Assembly (NCBI RefSeq): GCF_012958305.1
Contig: NZ_JABBYO010000007.1
Span: 62,001 to 126,000, forward strand
Source of the DNA: Tautonia rosea
GTDB lineage: Bacteria > Planctomycetota > Planctomycetia > Isosphaerales > Isosphaeraceae
Direction: 5' to 3'
DNA: 64,000 nucleotides
Shown in pieces: positions 1-8,013 of the stretch; position 1 is the stretch's first letter; each line of letters opens with the position of its first letter. Under the pieces are notes generated by a model. The model did no database searches, was not told the origin of the DNA, and saw only the letters and a list, made by a program, of their open reading frames with translations. The position numbers and the translations under genes were made by a program.

Positions 1-253
1 GTCCGGCTGGGCGATTCGGACGGCCCAATCTTCGGGCGATCGAGCGGGTGAAGTCCACCTGGCGAGTGCGGCCTCCAACGCTGACGTCTGAGGGACCTGA
101 ACCATGCTCGCTTGGCCTGCTCACGTCTCATCGCGCAGCTCGATCGGGCAACGTCCCCGCGGCGGTTGATTCGAGCGGGTGTCCGCGGTAGCCTCAATGG
201 CCGAAATGGACCCGTTATTCGAATCACCCCGCAGCACAGAGGATCACCCGATC
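1..253. other. Left-edge stretch with no gene recognised
   Basis: No start, ribosome site or protein family could be recognised before the RidA gene. Two of the forward frames close within the first 91 bases, so the 3' end of a gene lying left of the window could be here, but nothing identifies it. The frame that stays open is a GC-rich shadow overlapping RidA. Confidence 0.4.
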
Positions 254-715
254 ATGGGAGCCGACGCTCGCATCGACGAACTGAAGTTGGAACTGCCCAA
301 GGCCCCGAAACCGGTGGCGACGTACGTGACGGCCAACCGTCACGGGGACTTGCTTTACGTCTCGGGGCACGGCCCGTTGAAGCCCGACGGCTCGATGTAC
401 ACCGGAAAGCTCGGGGCCGAGCTCGACCTGGAAGCTGGGAAGATCGCCGCGCGACAGGTCGGACTGGCCATTCTCGCCACCTTGCGATCCCACCTGGGGA
501 CGCTCGACAAGGTTGAGCGACTGATCAAGACGCTCGCCCTCGTCAATTGCACGAGTGAATTCGCCCAGCAACCTCAGGTGGTCAACGGCTACTCCGACCT
601 GATGCGAGATGTCTTCGGCGACGCCGGCGTTGGGGCCCGGAGCGCATTGGGGACCAACAGCTTGCCAGGTAACATCGCCGTCGAGATCGAGGCAATTTTT
701 CAGATCAAGGACTGA
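254..715 (+). CDS. RidA family protein (YjgF/YER057c/UK114)
   Basis: A 153-residue protein of the YjgF/YER057c/UK114 family. RidA proteins are small cytosolic trimers that hydrolyse reactive enamine/imine intermediates released by PLP enzymes; close subfamilies may act on other substrates. The sequence has the family pattern: a basic N-terminal strand with KPVATYV, then LLYVSGHGP, a central helix-rich part, and the C-terminal strand VEIEAIF. The arginine in GVGARSALG sits where the family's substrate-binding arginine is normally found. The ATG at 254 was chosen because residues from MGADARIDELK onward match the family length; upstream in-frame starts add an unrelated tail. A strong hairpin follows the stop. 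The exact subfamily and substrate cannot be told from sequence alone. Confidence 0.88.
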   Translation: MGADARIDELKLELPKAPKPVATYVTANRHGDLLYVSGHGPLKPDGSMYTGKLGAELDLEAGKIAARQVGLAILATLRSHLGTLDKVERLIKTLALVNCTSEFAQQPQVVNGYSDLMRDVFGDAGVGARSALGTNSLPGNIAVEIEAIFQIKD

Positions 716-723
716 CGGAGCAA

Positions 724-770
724 GGCCCGCTCATCCCATTCCCCCCTCGCGGGAATGGAATGAGCGGGGC
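724..770 (+). terminator. Hairpin after RidA gene, terminator-like
   Basis: Two 20-base arms (724-743 and 751-770) pair with only two mismatches around a 7-base loop. The 3' arm reads GGGAATGGAATGAGCGGGGC. It begins 9 bases after the RidA stop. There is no T-run, so it is either an intrinsic terminator of the GC-rich type or a transcript-end stabiliser. Confidence 0.5.
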
Positions 771-821
771 TGTTGAGCAGGTGTGCCGCACTTCTCGCAA
801 CTCAAGACCAGGGTACGATGA

Positions 822-1052
822 ATGCACAAAAAAGCTGAGTACCGATATGTTATTCTTGATTACAATGGCAATTGCTGGCTGGTACAGGACGGTGGAACCC
901 AGAAGACCTCCGGCTTGCCGTCGATGCTGGCCGAGGGGTGGGTGCCCGTCCGAGAAACACCCTTTCATACCGAAGGTACCGTAACACCCTACATTCTCAT
1001 CCTTTTGGAACAAGACGGCTCCGGCACAAGCAGCGACTTTGGCTTTGCCTGA
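822..1052 (+). CDS. Small protein of unknown function
   Basis: A 76-residue frame whose protein (starting MHKKAEYRYVILDYNG) looks like a real globular peptide: mixed hydrophobic and polar residues, a YRYVILDYNGNCWLV strand pattern and VTPYILILLEQD near the end. Its local base composition is less GC-rich than its neighbours, which makes chance openness less likely than for the many GC-driven shadows. No clear ribosome binding site stands before the ATG. It ends 40 bases before the GTG chosen for the SDR gene. No family was recognised. It could be a small accessory protein with a short beta-sheet fold, but no function is claimed. Confidence 0.5.
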   Translation: MHKKAEYRYVILDYNGNCWLVQDGGTQKTSGLPSMLAEGWVPVRETPFHTEGTVTPYILILLEQDGSGTSSDFGFA

Positions 1053-1092
1053 CGGATGCACTCCCATCAATCAACCAAAGAGGGATCGGACC

Positions 1093-1935
1093 GTGACTCG
1101 ACCGGGAGGACGACTCGACGGCCGATCCTGCCTGATCGTGGGGGGAACGGGTGGGATTGGACTGGCAACGGCCGAGCGCTTCCTCGCGGAAGGTGCACGT
1201 GTGGTCGTCTCGGGGAAGACTCCCGAGGAGGCGAGCGAGGCGATGAGCCGGCTTGGCCCGCTCGGTCCGGTCTGGAGTGAACAGGCGGACGTCTCCGACG
1301 AGGACTCGGTCATTGAGTTGTTCGATCGGGCGGTGGCCTGGCTCGGCGAGCGGCTCGATGTACTGGTGCATGTGGCCGGGATCAGCGGCCGACGCTTCGG
1401 TGATGGCCCACTTGATGCCTGTACCCTGGACGGCTGGGAAACGGTGATGGGTGTGAATGCCCGCGGTGTTTTTCTGACGAATCGGGAGGCGGTTCGACGG
1501 ATGATCACAAATTGCCCAGGAGAAAATTTACATGAGTTGACTGGTTTGCGCGGATCGATCGTCAACGTCGGCTCGGTGCTGGCTCGGTCTCCGGCTCCCG
1601 ACTATTTCGGTACGATTGCCTATGCGGCAAGCAAGGGGGCGATCGAATCGTTGACCCGAGCCGCAGCGGCTCGTTACGCACGCGACGGCATCCGGATCAA
1701 CCTGATCGCTCCCGGGCTGATCGAAACGCCAATGGCCACGCGAGCCGTCAACGACCTGGCCATCCGGCACTACCTGCATACGAAGCAACCGATGGCCGGT
1801 GGTCCCGGATCGGCGCTCGACGTGGCCGAGGCCGCCCTCTTTCTGGCCGAACCGGCCAGTCGGTTTCTGACGGGGGTTGTGTTGGAGGTCGATGGCGGCT
1901 GGTCCCTTTCCGATGGTCAACTCTTGAACGGATAA
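1093..1935 (+). CDS. SDR family NAD(P)-dependent oxidoreductase
   Basis: A 280-residue classical short-chain dehydrogenase/reductase, acting in the cytosol on an unknown alcohol or ketone. The Rossmann cofactor motif appears as GGTGGIG near residue 17, the structural NAG motif is present as VAGIS, and the catalytic serine lies in VNVGSVLARS, followed by YAASK carrying the catalytic Tyr and Lys. PGLIETPM and the C-terminal EVDGGWS are typical of the family. The GTG start is preferred because AGAGGGA lies just upstream and it avoids overlap with the preceding small gene; an in-frame ATG at 1039 would add 18 residues with no similarity. Four bases separate it from the following SIS-domain gene, so the two are probably co-transcribed and may act on the same sugar-like substrate, which is inference. 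Confidence 0.88.
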   Translation: MTRPGGRLDGRSCLIVGGTGGIGLATAERFLAEGARVVVSGKTPEEASEAMSRLGPLGPVWSEQADVSDEDSVIELFDRAVAWLGERLDVLVHVAGISGRRFGDGPLDACTLDGWETVMGVNARGVFLTNREAVRRMITNCPGENLHELTGLRGSIVNVGSVLARSPAPDYFGTIAYAASKGAIESLTRAAAARYARDGIRINLIAPGLIETPMATRAVNDLAIRHYLHTKQPMAGGPGSALDVAEAALFLAEPASRFLTGVVLEVDGGWSLSDGQLLNG

Positions 1936-1939
1936 CGCA

Positions 1940-2728
1940 ATGGCGGATCGTGAACGGAATGATGTTCTTGCGCAATACCTGGTTGCCGCCCGATCGGCCA
2001 TTGACGCGATCGAAGCATCCCAGCTTGATGCCATCCGTCAGGTATCCCAGCAGTTTGCGGAGACGATACTTGCTGATCGTTTGGTCCACGTCTTTGGAAC
2101 CGGCCACTCTCGGATGGCAGTCGAGGAGATGTTTCCGAGGTATGGATCGTTCCCCGGGTTCCATCCGATTGTCGAGTTATCCATGACCTTTCATAATCCG
2201 GTGGTTGGTCCCAACGGGCAGCGTCAGGCGATGTTTCTCGAGAATGTGCAGGGTTTTGGGCCGGTCCTCTGGCGGAACTTTGTGACAGACCCGCGCGACT
2301 GCGTGCTCGCCATTTCCACAAGTGGTTGCAATGCGGTGACGATTGATGTGGCCAATGAGGCGAAACGTCTGGGAATGACGGTCGTAGCCCTGACCTCGCT
2401 GGCTCATAGCGAGGTGTCGACCTCGCGCCATGAGTCGGGGAAGAAGTTGCACGAGGTGGCGGATTTGGTGCTCGATCAGAAGGCCCCGGCAGGGGATTCG
2501 AGCGTCTGGATTGAGGGACTCGACACTCCGGTCGCGCCGATCTCGTCCGTCAGCGGTTGCACGATGATCAACCTCGTGAAGGCCGAGGTTGCCCGCCTGC
2601 TCACCAAAGCCGGTCGGCCGCCGAAGGTGCTGACCGCCGCCTGCCACGTTGGCACCGATCGGGCACGGACCTTGTTCGACGAGACGTATGACGACTACCG
2701 GAGACGTGTGGGCGTGCTCTATCGCTAG
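1940..2728 (+). CDS. SIS domain protein, UPF0309 family
   Basis: A 262-residue sugar-isomerase (SIS) domain protein. Such domains bind phosphosugars in isomerases, N-acetylmuramic-6-phosphate etherase and transcription regulators. The phosphosugar-binding loops are visible: VFGTGHSRMAVEE near residue 50 and LAISTSGCNAVTIDVA near residue 118, each with the Ser/Thr-rich turn. The long insert FPGFHPIVELSM and the ending YDDYRRRVGVLY agree with the UPF0309 group, whose reaction is not established. It follows the SDR gene after four bases and faces the ArsS gene tail to tail. MurQ and GmhA are alternatives, but the length and insert fit UPF0309 better. Confidence 0.8.
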   Translation: MADRERNDVLAQYLVAARSAIDAIEASQLDAIRQVSQQFAETILADRLVHVFGTGHSRMAVEEMFPRYGSFPGFHPIVELSMTFHNPVVGPNGQRQAMFLENVQGFGPVLWRNFVTDPRDCVLAISTSGCNAVTIDVANEAKRLGMTVVALTSLAHSEVSTSRHESGKKLHEVADLVLDQKAPAGDSSVWIEGLDTPVAPISSVSGCTMINLVKAEVARLLTKAGRPPKVLTAACHVGTDRARTLFDETYDDYRRRVGVLYR

Positions 2729-2793
2729 GGACGGAACCCTCGATCGCACGCTTCTCGATGAATCCGATTCTGACGCCCCATTCCCATCAGTGA

Positions 2794-3825
2794 TCAGGGT
2801 GCCACCTGGCCTCCACAACTGGAGCCGGAACCGGCCGTGCAGCCGTAGCAGTGCAGCCCGGTCACGATCGGTTCGGTGGTAAGGAGATCGAGGTCGAAGT
2901 CGGCGATGTGGCGCGGCCGGGTGGGCAGGTCGAGCTGCTGGTTGAAATCGCAGTCGTACAGGGTGCCGTCCCAGGACACCGAAAGCAGACTGCGGCACAT
3001 GACCCCTTCGGCAGCAGTCGGGTTGTAGGAAGAAATCAGGCGATTCATGTACGCATCGTACTGGTTCGTGCGCATCAAGAATTCCAGGAATCGGTTGATA
3101 GGCATGTTTGTAATCACGTAGAGGTGATTAAAGACAATGCCGTATCGGTTGTTGAGTTCGCGGTGGAAATCGGTCTCGATCGAGGCTTGTTTCGGGGGAA
3201 GAAACGCGCCGGTCGGGTTATAGACAAGGTGGAGCAGGAGTCCGGAGTCGGGGACTCCATAGCCGAGGCCATTGAGGCGGCGGAGGGCGGCAATTGAGTC
3301 GTCGAAGACGCCGGAGCCACGCTGGGAGTCGGTCGAGCGAGGGAGGTAGGAGGGGAGACTGGCGACGGTTTCAACGCGATGCTGGGCGAGAAACTCGGGC
3401 AAAGTCTTGAAGCGGGGGACGGTGAGGATGGTCAGGTTGCAGCGATCGATGACGTGTCGGCCGAGGTGTCGAATCTGTTCGACGAACCAGGAAAAGTGAG
3501 GATTCAGTTCGGGAGCTCCGCCGGTGAGATCAACGCGGGGAATCCCAGTTGCTTCGAGAACCCGGAGACAGTGGGTCATGGTCTCTCGGGTCATGATCTC
3601 GGTCCGATCGGGACCGGCGTCGACGTGGCAGTGTTTACATGTCTGATTGCACATCTTGCCGAGGTTGATCTGCAAGACGTCGATGCCAGTGCGCGTCAGG
3701 GGATGAAGCCCATGCGACGCAAGCGACTCGTGAAAGGGCCGAAAGGTTCCGGAGGGCCGGAGGATTCGAAGTTGCTCGTCGACGGTTGCCAGGGGGTGTC
3801 CCTGGCCGAGAAGACTGCGGGGCAT
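2794..3825 (-). CDS. arsS: Arsenosugar biosynthesis radical SAM protein ArsS
   Basis: A 343-residue radical SAM enzyme with a cysteine-rich C-terminal domain. ArsS joins a 5'-deoxyadenosyl group to dimethylated arsenic during arsenosugar formation. The [4Fe-4S] motif CNQTCKHC provides C59, C63 and C66, followed by HVDAGP; DLTGGAPELNPHF is the SAM-contacting strand. The C-terminal DUF3641-type part ends in LHCYGCTAGSGSSCGG, the family's conserved Cys cluster. NCBI names this family '(seleno)protein' because some members carry selenocysteine in that tail; here all positions are Cys codons. The AhpD-like partner that usually adjoins it is two genes upstream, with glutamate decarboxylase between. 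No ArsM methyltransferase is visible in the window. Confidence 0.88.
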   Translation of the reverse strand: MPRSLLGQGHPLATVDEQLRILRPSGTFRPFHESLASHGLHPLTRTGIDVLQINLGKMCNQTCKHCHVDAGPDRTEIMTRETMTHCLRVLEATGIPRVDLTGGAPELNPHFSWFVEQIRHLGRHVIDRCNLTILTVPRFKTLPEFLAQHRVETVASLPSYLPRSTDSQRGSGVFDDSIAALRRLNGLGYGVPDSGLLLHLVYNPTGAFLPPKQASIETDFHRELNNRYGIVFNHLYVITNMPINRFLEFLMRTNQYDAYMNRLISSYNPTAAEGVMCRSLLSVSWDGTLYDCDFNQQLDLPTRPRHIADFDLDLLTTEPIVTGLHCYGCTAGSGSSCGGQVAP

Positions 3826-3943
3826 GACAGGCTCGTGAGTCGAGTCGAAAAGGAAACGGGGGCTGCCCTGATCGTACCATGTGGAGGATGAAAACGGGAT
3901 CGTTCGCGGGCAAGCGATTGGCAGGACTCAGGAAGAAACGAGA

Positions 3944-5329
3944 TTAGCAGACGCCGTGCGGTTGATTGTCGGAAACGACGGGGAGATGCACCTGTCGAAG
4001 GCGATCGACCTTGGCCAGCGCGGCTTCAAGATCGCGGACGAACAGTTCGGCGAGATCGCGGCTCAGGTTCTCTCGGACCACGGCTCGGAGAACGCGAATC
4101 TCCTGAGCATTGGGAGGCAGGGGGTAGGCAGGGACAATCCAGCCCCGTTCTCGGAGGGTCTCGGAAAGCAGGTCGAGGGTTTCGGCAGGCTCCGAGGGGT
4201 CGGCGAGGGTCAGGGCGACGACGGGAATGGCTCGGGTGTCGCCAAGGCGTCGGAAGCGGCCGATCGCGTCGATCCGATCCTGGAGATACGTGGCATTCTC
4301 CATGATATTGCCGACAATCCGGGCGTATCCGGCGAAGCCGAGTCGGAGAAAGTTGTAATACTGAAGCAGAACGGGAGCGCTGGCACGGGAGAAGTTCAGG
4401 CTGTAGTTCGACATTTCGCCACCGAGGTAGCTGATCTTGAACACCAGCTCGTCGGGTAAATCGGCGGTATCTCGGAAGACGACCGTTCCAATTCCCGGGT
4501 AAACGAGTCCAAACTTGTGATTGGAAACGTTGATGGAGCGAACCCGTTCGAGGCGGAAGTCCCAGACGAGGTCGGGATTGGCGAAGGGAACGATGAAACC
4601 GCCACTCGCCGCGTCAACATGAATGGGGATGTTCCATCCGTGCTCGGTCTGGACGCGGTCGAGCAGGGAGGCAATGTCGCTGATCGGGTCGATCTGGCCG
4701 GTGAAGGTGGTGCCGAGGACGCAGCCGACGGCGATCGTATTTTCGTCAATGCGGTCGGACACGCCTTGCGGCGTGAGGATGTGGCAATCGGTTGAGAGAG
4801 GGGCAACGCGGGCCTCAACATCAAAGTAACGCGTGAATTTTTCCCAGCAGGTATGAACATCTGCGCCGAAGACGACGTTGGGTCGATCGGTGGGAAGCCC
4901 CTGGGATTCGCGTCGTTTTCGCCAGGCCCACTTGTGGGCCAGGAGGCCGAGCATGATCGCCTCGGACGATCCGACGGTGCAGGTGCCGACGGGGGTGGCG
5001 TCATCCGGGGCGTGGAAGAGGCGGCCGATCATGCTGACGACGCGGTGGTGGATCTCGTCGGTCTGAGGGTATTCGTCTTGATCGATCAAATTTTTGTTCA
5101 GAACATCCACGGCTAATCGGTCGGCTTCGGGCTCCATCCAGGTCGTGACGAAGCTCGCGAGATTGAGCGCGGGGTTGCCGTCGAGTTGCAGCTCATCGCG
5201 CACGAGACGAGCCGCGACATCGGCGGACATACCGTCGGCGGGGATGCGGTCGCGGGGGATCGAGCGGGAGAAGTCTCGCGAGGCGTAGGTCGGCGACAGC
5301 TGGGTCTCGGTGTGGCGAATCGGTTTCAT
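3944..5329 (-). CDS. gadB: Glutamate decarboxylase
   Basis: A 461-residue PLP-dependent group II decarboxylase that converts glutamate to GABA and CO2 with proton uptake, a cytosolic acid-resistance reaction. The length equals that of E. coli GadA/GadB. The cofactor lysine is K272 in VSNHKFGLVYPG, and the aspartate pairing with the PLP nitrogen is D239 in HVDAASGGF. TCTVGSSEAIMLG near residue 117 is the phosphate-binding and substrate region. The ending HGVC differs from the E. coli C-terminal plug. It lies 35 bases after the AhpD-like gene and 118 bases before arsS, on the same strand, splitting a pair of arsenosugar genes that are usually neighbours. No gadC antiporter is in the window, so acid resistance by exchange is not shown. 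Confidence 0.92.
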   Translation of the reverse strand: MKPIRHTETQLSPTYASRDFSRSIPRDRIPADGMSADVAARLVRDELQLDGNPALNLASFVTTWMEPEADRLAVDVLNKNLIDQDEYPQTDEIHHRVVSMIGRLFHAPDDATPVGTCTVGSSEAIMLGLLAHKWAWRKRRESQGLPTDRPNVVFGADVHTCWEKFTRYFDVEARVAPLSTDCHILTPQGVSDRIDENTIAVGCVLGTTFTGQIDPISDIASLLDRVQTEHGWNIPIHVDAASGGFIVPFANPDLVWDFRLERVRSINVSNHKFGLVYPGIGTVVFRDTADLPDELVFKISYLGGEMSNYSLNFSRASAPVLLQYYNFLRLGFAGYARIVGNIMENATYLQDRIDAIGRFRRLGDTRAIPVVALTLADPSEPAETLDLLSETLRERGWIVPAYPLPPNAQEIRVLRAVVRENLSRDLAELFVRDLEAALAKVDRLRQVHLPVVSDNQPHGVC

Positions 5330-5364
5330 GGGCCTCGGAGCCTTGGTCGGAAGAGCAGAGGAGC

Positions 5365-5700
5365 TTACATGGAGAGGGAGTCGTGGATGTCCTTCATCTG
5401 GACGCCGTGGACCAGGGCGACTCCGGCTCGCAAGGCGGCGGCGACCTGAACGGCCTCAGTCATCTGTTCGAGGTTTGAACCATTCTCAAGACAACTGCGC
5501 GTGTAGGCGTCGATACAATAGGGACAGCGCTCGTTGTGTGCGACGGCCAGGGCAATGAGGGCTTTCTCTCGGGCTGAGAGGGCGCCATCCTCGAAGACGG
5601 CGCCGTACCATTCCTGGAATTTTTCCCAGAGGGCAGGGGCACCCTCGGCAATTTCCGGGAATCGAGGGAGGTCCTCGGGGTTGTAATAGGACGAGGCCAT
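5365..5700 (-). CDS. AhpD-like (CMD) protein, arsenosugar-associated
   Basis: A 111-residue carboxymuconolactone decarboxylase/AhpD-like protein. The AhpD redox site is plain: AVAHNERCPYC with H55, C59 and C62, followed by IDAYTRSCLENG. Proteins of this size and sequence are the peroxidase-like companions of ArsS (NCBI: arsenosugar biosynthesis-associated peroxidase-like protein), probably handling a thiol or peroxide step; their reaction is not settled. A good ribosome site AAAGGAG stands 11 bases before the ATG. It follows the spermidine-synthase-like gene by 66 bases and precedes gadB by 35 bases, so the row is probably one transcript. Generic AhpD activity is the alternative. Confidence 0.85.
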   Translation of the reverse strand: MASSYYNPEDLPRFPEIAEGAPALWEKFQEWYGAVFEDGALSAREKALIALAVAHNERCPYCIDAYTRSCLENGSNLEQMTEAVQVAAALRAGVALVHGVQMKDIHDSLSM

Positions 5701-5766
5701 GAGGGTGTCAACTCCTTTTCGCAGGGCAAGCGAGGCGTGATGATACGGCGATTCGCCGATCGAACG

Positions 5767-7971
5767 TTATGTCGGGATGGGTGAAAGCCGTAATCGGGCA
5801 AAGAGTGCCGAGAGGACATAAAAGCCGACGGCGACCCAGATGAGGTTGTTAAAGCCGATGGCGAGCGAGAGGTTTTCACTCAGGCCGCCCACCACCACCC
5901 CGGCCACGTTGGCCCCGAGTGCGAGATCAGGGCGAACTCGGTCTCGGAAGGCGGTTGCGAAGATGATTCCCGCGAAGAAGACAGGGAGGAAGACCACGGT
6001 GCAGGAGACGATGACGCGGAGCACATCCGGCAGGGCGAGGTAGGTCTCCAGGGGGACCAAGACGTTGGCCAGCAAAGCAAGCACCAGCGCCACGTAAGCG
6101 GGCCACTGTCGCGTTGGCTTCACACGGATCACAAAGAGATTTCCGAGCAAGATCATCACGAGGATTGCACCGAAGACGATGGAGTTCACTGCCCAGGTGG
6201 ATCCGAAGAGTAGCGCCATGTGAACGACTCCCTTGGTTTCCAGGAGCATGAAGCCGGCACCAAGAAAGAACATCTGTACATCGGGTCGTCCTCGTCTGAT
6301 GGGGGCGAATGCCAGGATCAAGCCAAGGGAGAGGATACCGACAATCGCCATTCCTCGGAGGTTCAGGTCGGGGATGGAAGGTTCGCGAAGGTAGAGGAAG
6401 GGCCAGGAGTCGGTCGGGACGTCAGCGATGCCAGCTTTGATGACCTGGGCGGGGCGAAGCGCATCGATGGGGCCTTCGGATCGAGGGGCGAAAAACCCGT
6501 CGATGGTCGCGGATTCGGGGTCGAGGGATGTGACGAGGACCTCGTTGGCGGCGAATCGACGGCGGGCCTCTTCGACAGAGGGGGTCGAGCCGTTGCCGGC
6601 CATGAGAAAAGTGATGTGGTTGCTTTGTGAGGCGTCGGGGCGGATTTCGTCCTGGGGGGGGAGCGAGAAGACGACGGGGGACTCACCGAAGGCGGCGTCG
6701 ATCATCAGGTCGATTCGTCCCACGACCCAGCCCTGCCGATAATAGTTGTAGGCCGCGAAAACGCCACCGGGTTTCAGTCGCGCCTGGATATCTTTCATGG
6801 CCTGATCGGTGAAGAGGAAACTCTCCAGGCGCAGGCTCGAATAGCCGGAATGAAGGACGAGGGAATCGACGAGCGCATAAATAATGAGATCGTATTGTTT
6901 CTCAGTCGTACGCAGGAATCCTCGGCCGTCGGTCAGGTGGACGGTGACGCGGGGGTCTTGATAGGGTCGGTTGGGGTGGTGCTGTTGCCCGAGCCGTTGA
7001 AGGGTGGGGTCGATCTCGACCGCGTCAATCTGTTCGGCCCCGAATTGCAGGGCGGAGGCCACGTCGTTGCCCGACCCCGCCCCGATGATCAACACATCCT
7101 TGAATGCGTTGCCGCCGCCGGCCCGATTGAGCAGGTGCGGGAGCCAGTAGGCGCGACCGGTGGTCTTGACGTCGACCATTTGCTGATGGCCGATGTTGTT
7201 GGTTTCGATGAGGCGAGAGTCGGCCGAGTATTCGACCTTGTAATAGGGGGACCAGAAGGTGCGGGCCTCGTTGCCAGGCCCGAAGGCAGAGAGGGCCGCG
7301 AGGTAGATCAGGCCGATGAGGGAACCGATTTGCAGCATCGATCGCGTGCGCAAGAGTGCGATGAACACTCCTGATGCCACGGCGAACCACAGGAGCGGTG
7401 TGGTTTCGAAGCGCGAGGCGATTGCGAATCCCGCAATGCCGACGAGACTTCCGGCGATGTCGGTGGAATAGGCTGCAACCCGGTGGGGAATGGCGTTGAA
7501 GCGTCGGCCCATCACCTGGCCAATGCCAATGAACATCACAGCAATCAGAACGAAAAAGACCCCGGCCAGCACCTCGATGGGAATGACCCAGGCGAACGGG
7601 TCGCGAGCGAGATATTCTGTTCCAAAATAGATCTGTTGTGGAGATCCTTGCCCTCCCACCTCGACCATGACACCTCCGCCTGTCTGGTGGGCATAAAGAA
7701 TCCATTGCGCCAGCAAGGCCGCGACAAGTCCGACGGGAAGTGTGAGGCGAGCATAGTCTCTGGTCGAGCCTGCCGCGAGCAAACCGACAGACAGTCCCAG
7801 GAAGCACGCCATCAGGACGAGGTTCGTGAAGAACGTCAAAAACGCCACTGTGGCCCCGAACCATCGAATACAGGCCAACTCAAGGAACAGCGCGACGAAG
7901 CTGATGAGAAACAGTTCGACATACGCGCGCCGGGTTGTGATCGTGCTTTCCGAAGGTGATGAAGATTCCAT
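5767..7971 (-). CDS. Membrane-embedded spermidine-synthase-like methyltransferase-fold protein
   Basis: A 734-residue protein with hydrophobic blocks at both ends and a soluble spermidine-synthase-like domain between. About six membrane helices occupy residues 15-230, then DVLIIGAGSGNDVASAL forms the SAM/decarboxy-SAM binding loop near residue 290, with AVEIDPTLQRLG and HLTDGRGFL as the next strands, and a further set of about six helices from residue 530 to the end. Soluble spermidine synthases are under 320 residues, so this is the large membrane form found in many bacteria, whose substrate is unknown. It lies 42 bases after the CorC-like gene. Aminopropyl transfer to a polyamine or to a membrane-associated acceptor are both possible; plain spermidine synthesis should not be assumed. 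Confidence 0.8.
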   Translation of the reverse strand: MESSSPSESTITTRRAYVELFLISFVALFLELACIRWFGATVAFLTFFTNLVLMACFLGLSVGLLAAGSTRDYARLTLPVGLVAALLAQWILYAHQTGGGVMVEVGGQGSPQQIYFGTEYLARDPFAWVIPIEVLAGVFFVLIAVMFIGIGQVMGRRFNAIPHRVAAYSTDIAGSLVGIAGFAIASRFETTPLLWFAVASGVFIALLRTRSMLQIGSLIGLIYLAALSAFGPGNEARTFWSPYYKVEYSADSRLIETNNIGHQQMVDVKTTGRAYWLPHLLNRAGGGNAFKDVLIIGAGSGNDVASALQFGAEQIDAVEIDPTLQRLGQQHHPNRPYQDPRVTVHLTDGRGFLRTTEKQYDLIIYALVDSLVLHSGYSSLRLESFLFTDQAMKDIQARLKPGGVFAAYNYYRQGWVVGRIDLMIDAAFGESPVVFSLPPQDEIRPDASQSNHITFLMAGNGSTPSVEEARRRFAANEVLVTSLDPESATIDGFFAPRSEGPIDALRPAQVIKAGIADVPTDSWPFLYLREPSIPDLNLRGMAIVGILSLGLILAFAPIRRGRPDVQMFFLGAGFMLLETKGVVHMALLFGSTWAVNSIVFGAILVMILLGNLFVIRVKPTRQWPAYVALVLALLANVLVPLETYLALPDVLRVIVSCTVVFLPVFFAGIIFATAFRDRVRPDLALGANVAGVVVGGLSENLSLAIGFNNLIWVAVGFYVLSALFARLRLSPIPT

Positions 7972-8013
7972 GCGTTCTGAGCTTTCCGGCGAGGAATCGG
8001 GCGATCGGGATGG

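Noticed and set aside
112-516. 134-residue open frame overlapping RidA in another frame
   Set aside because: RidA in the overlapping frame is a clear family member; this frame has only low-complexity arginine-rich residues.
2791-2796. TGA at the end of arsS considered as a selenocysteine codon
   Set aside because: The conserved tail SSCGG is already complete before it, nothing similar to the family follows, and the TGA is the natural end.
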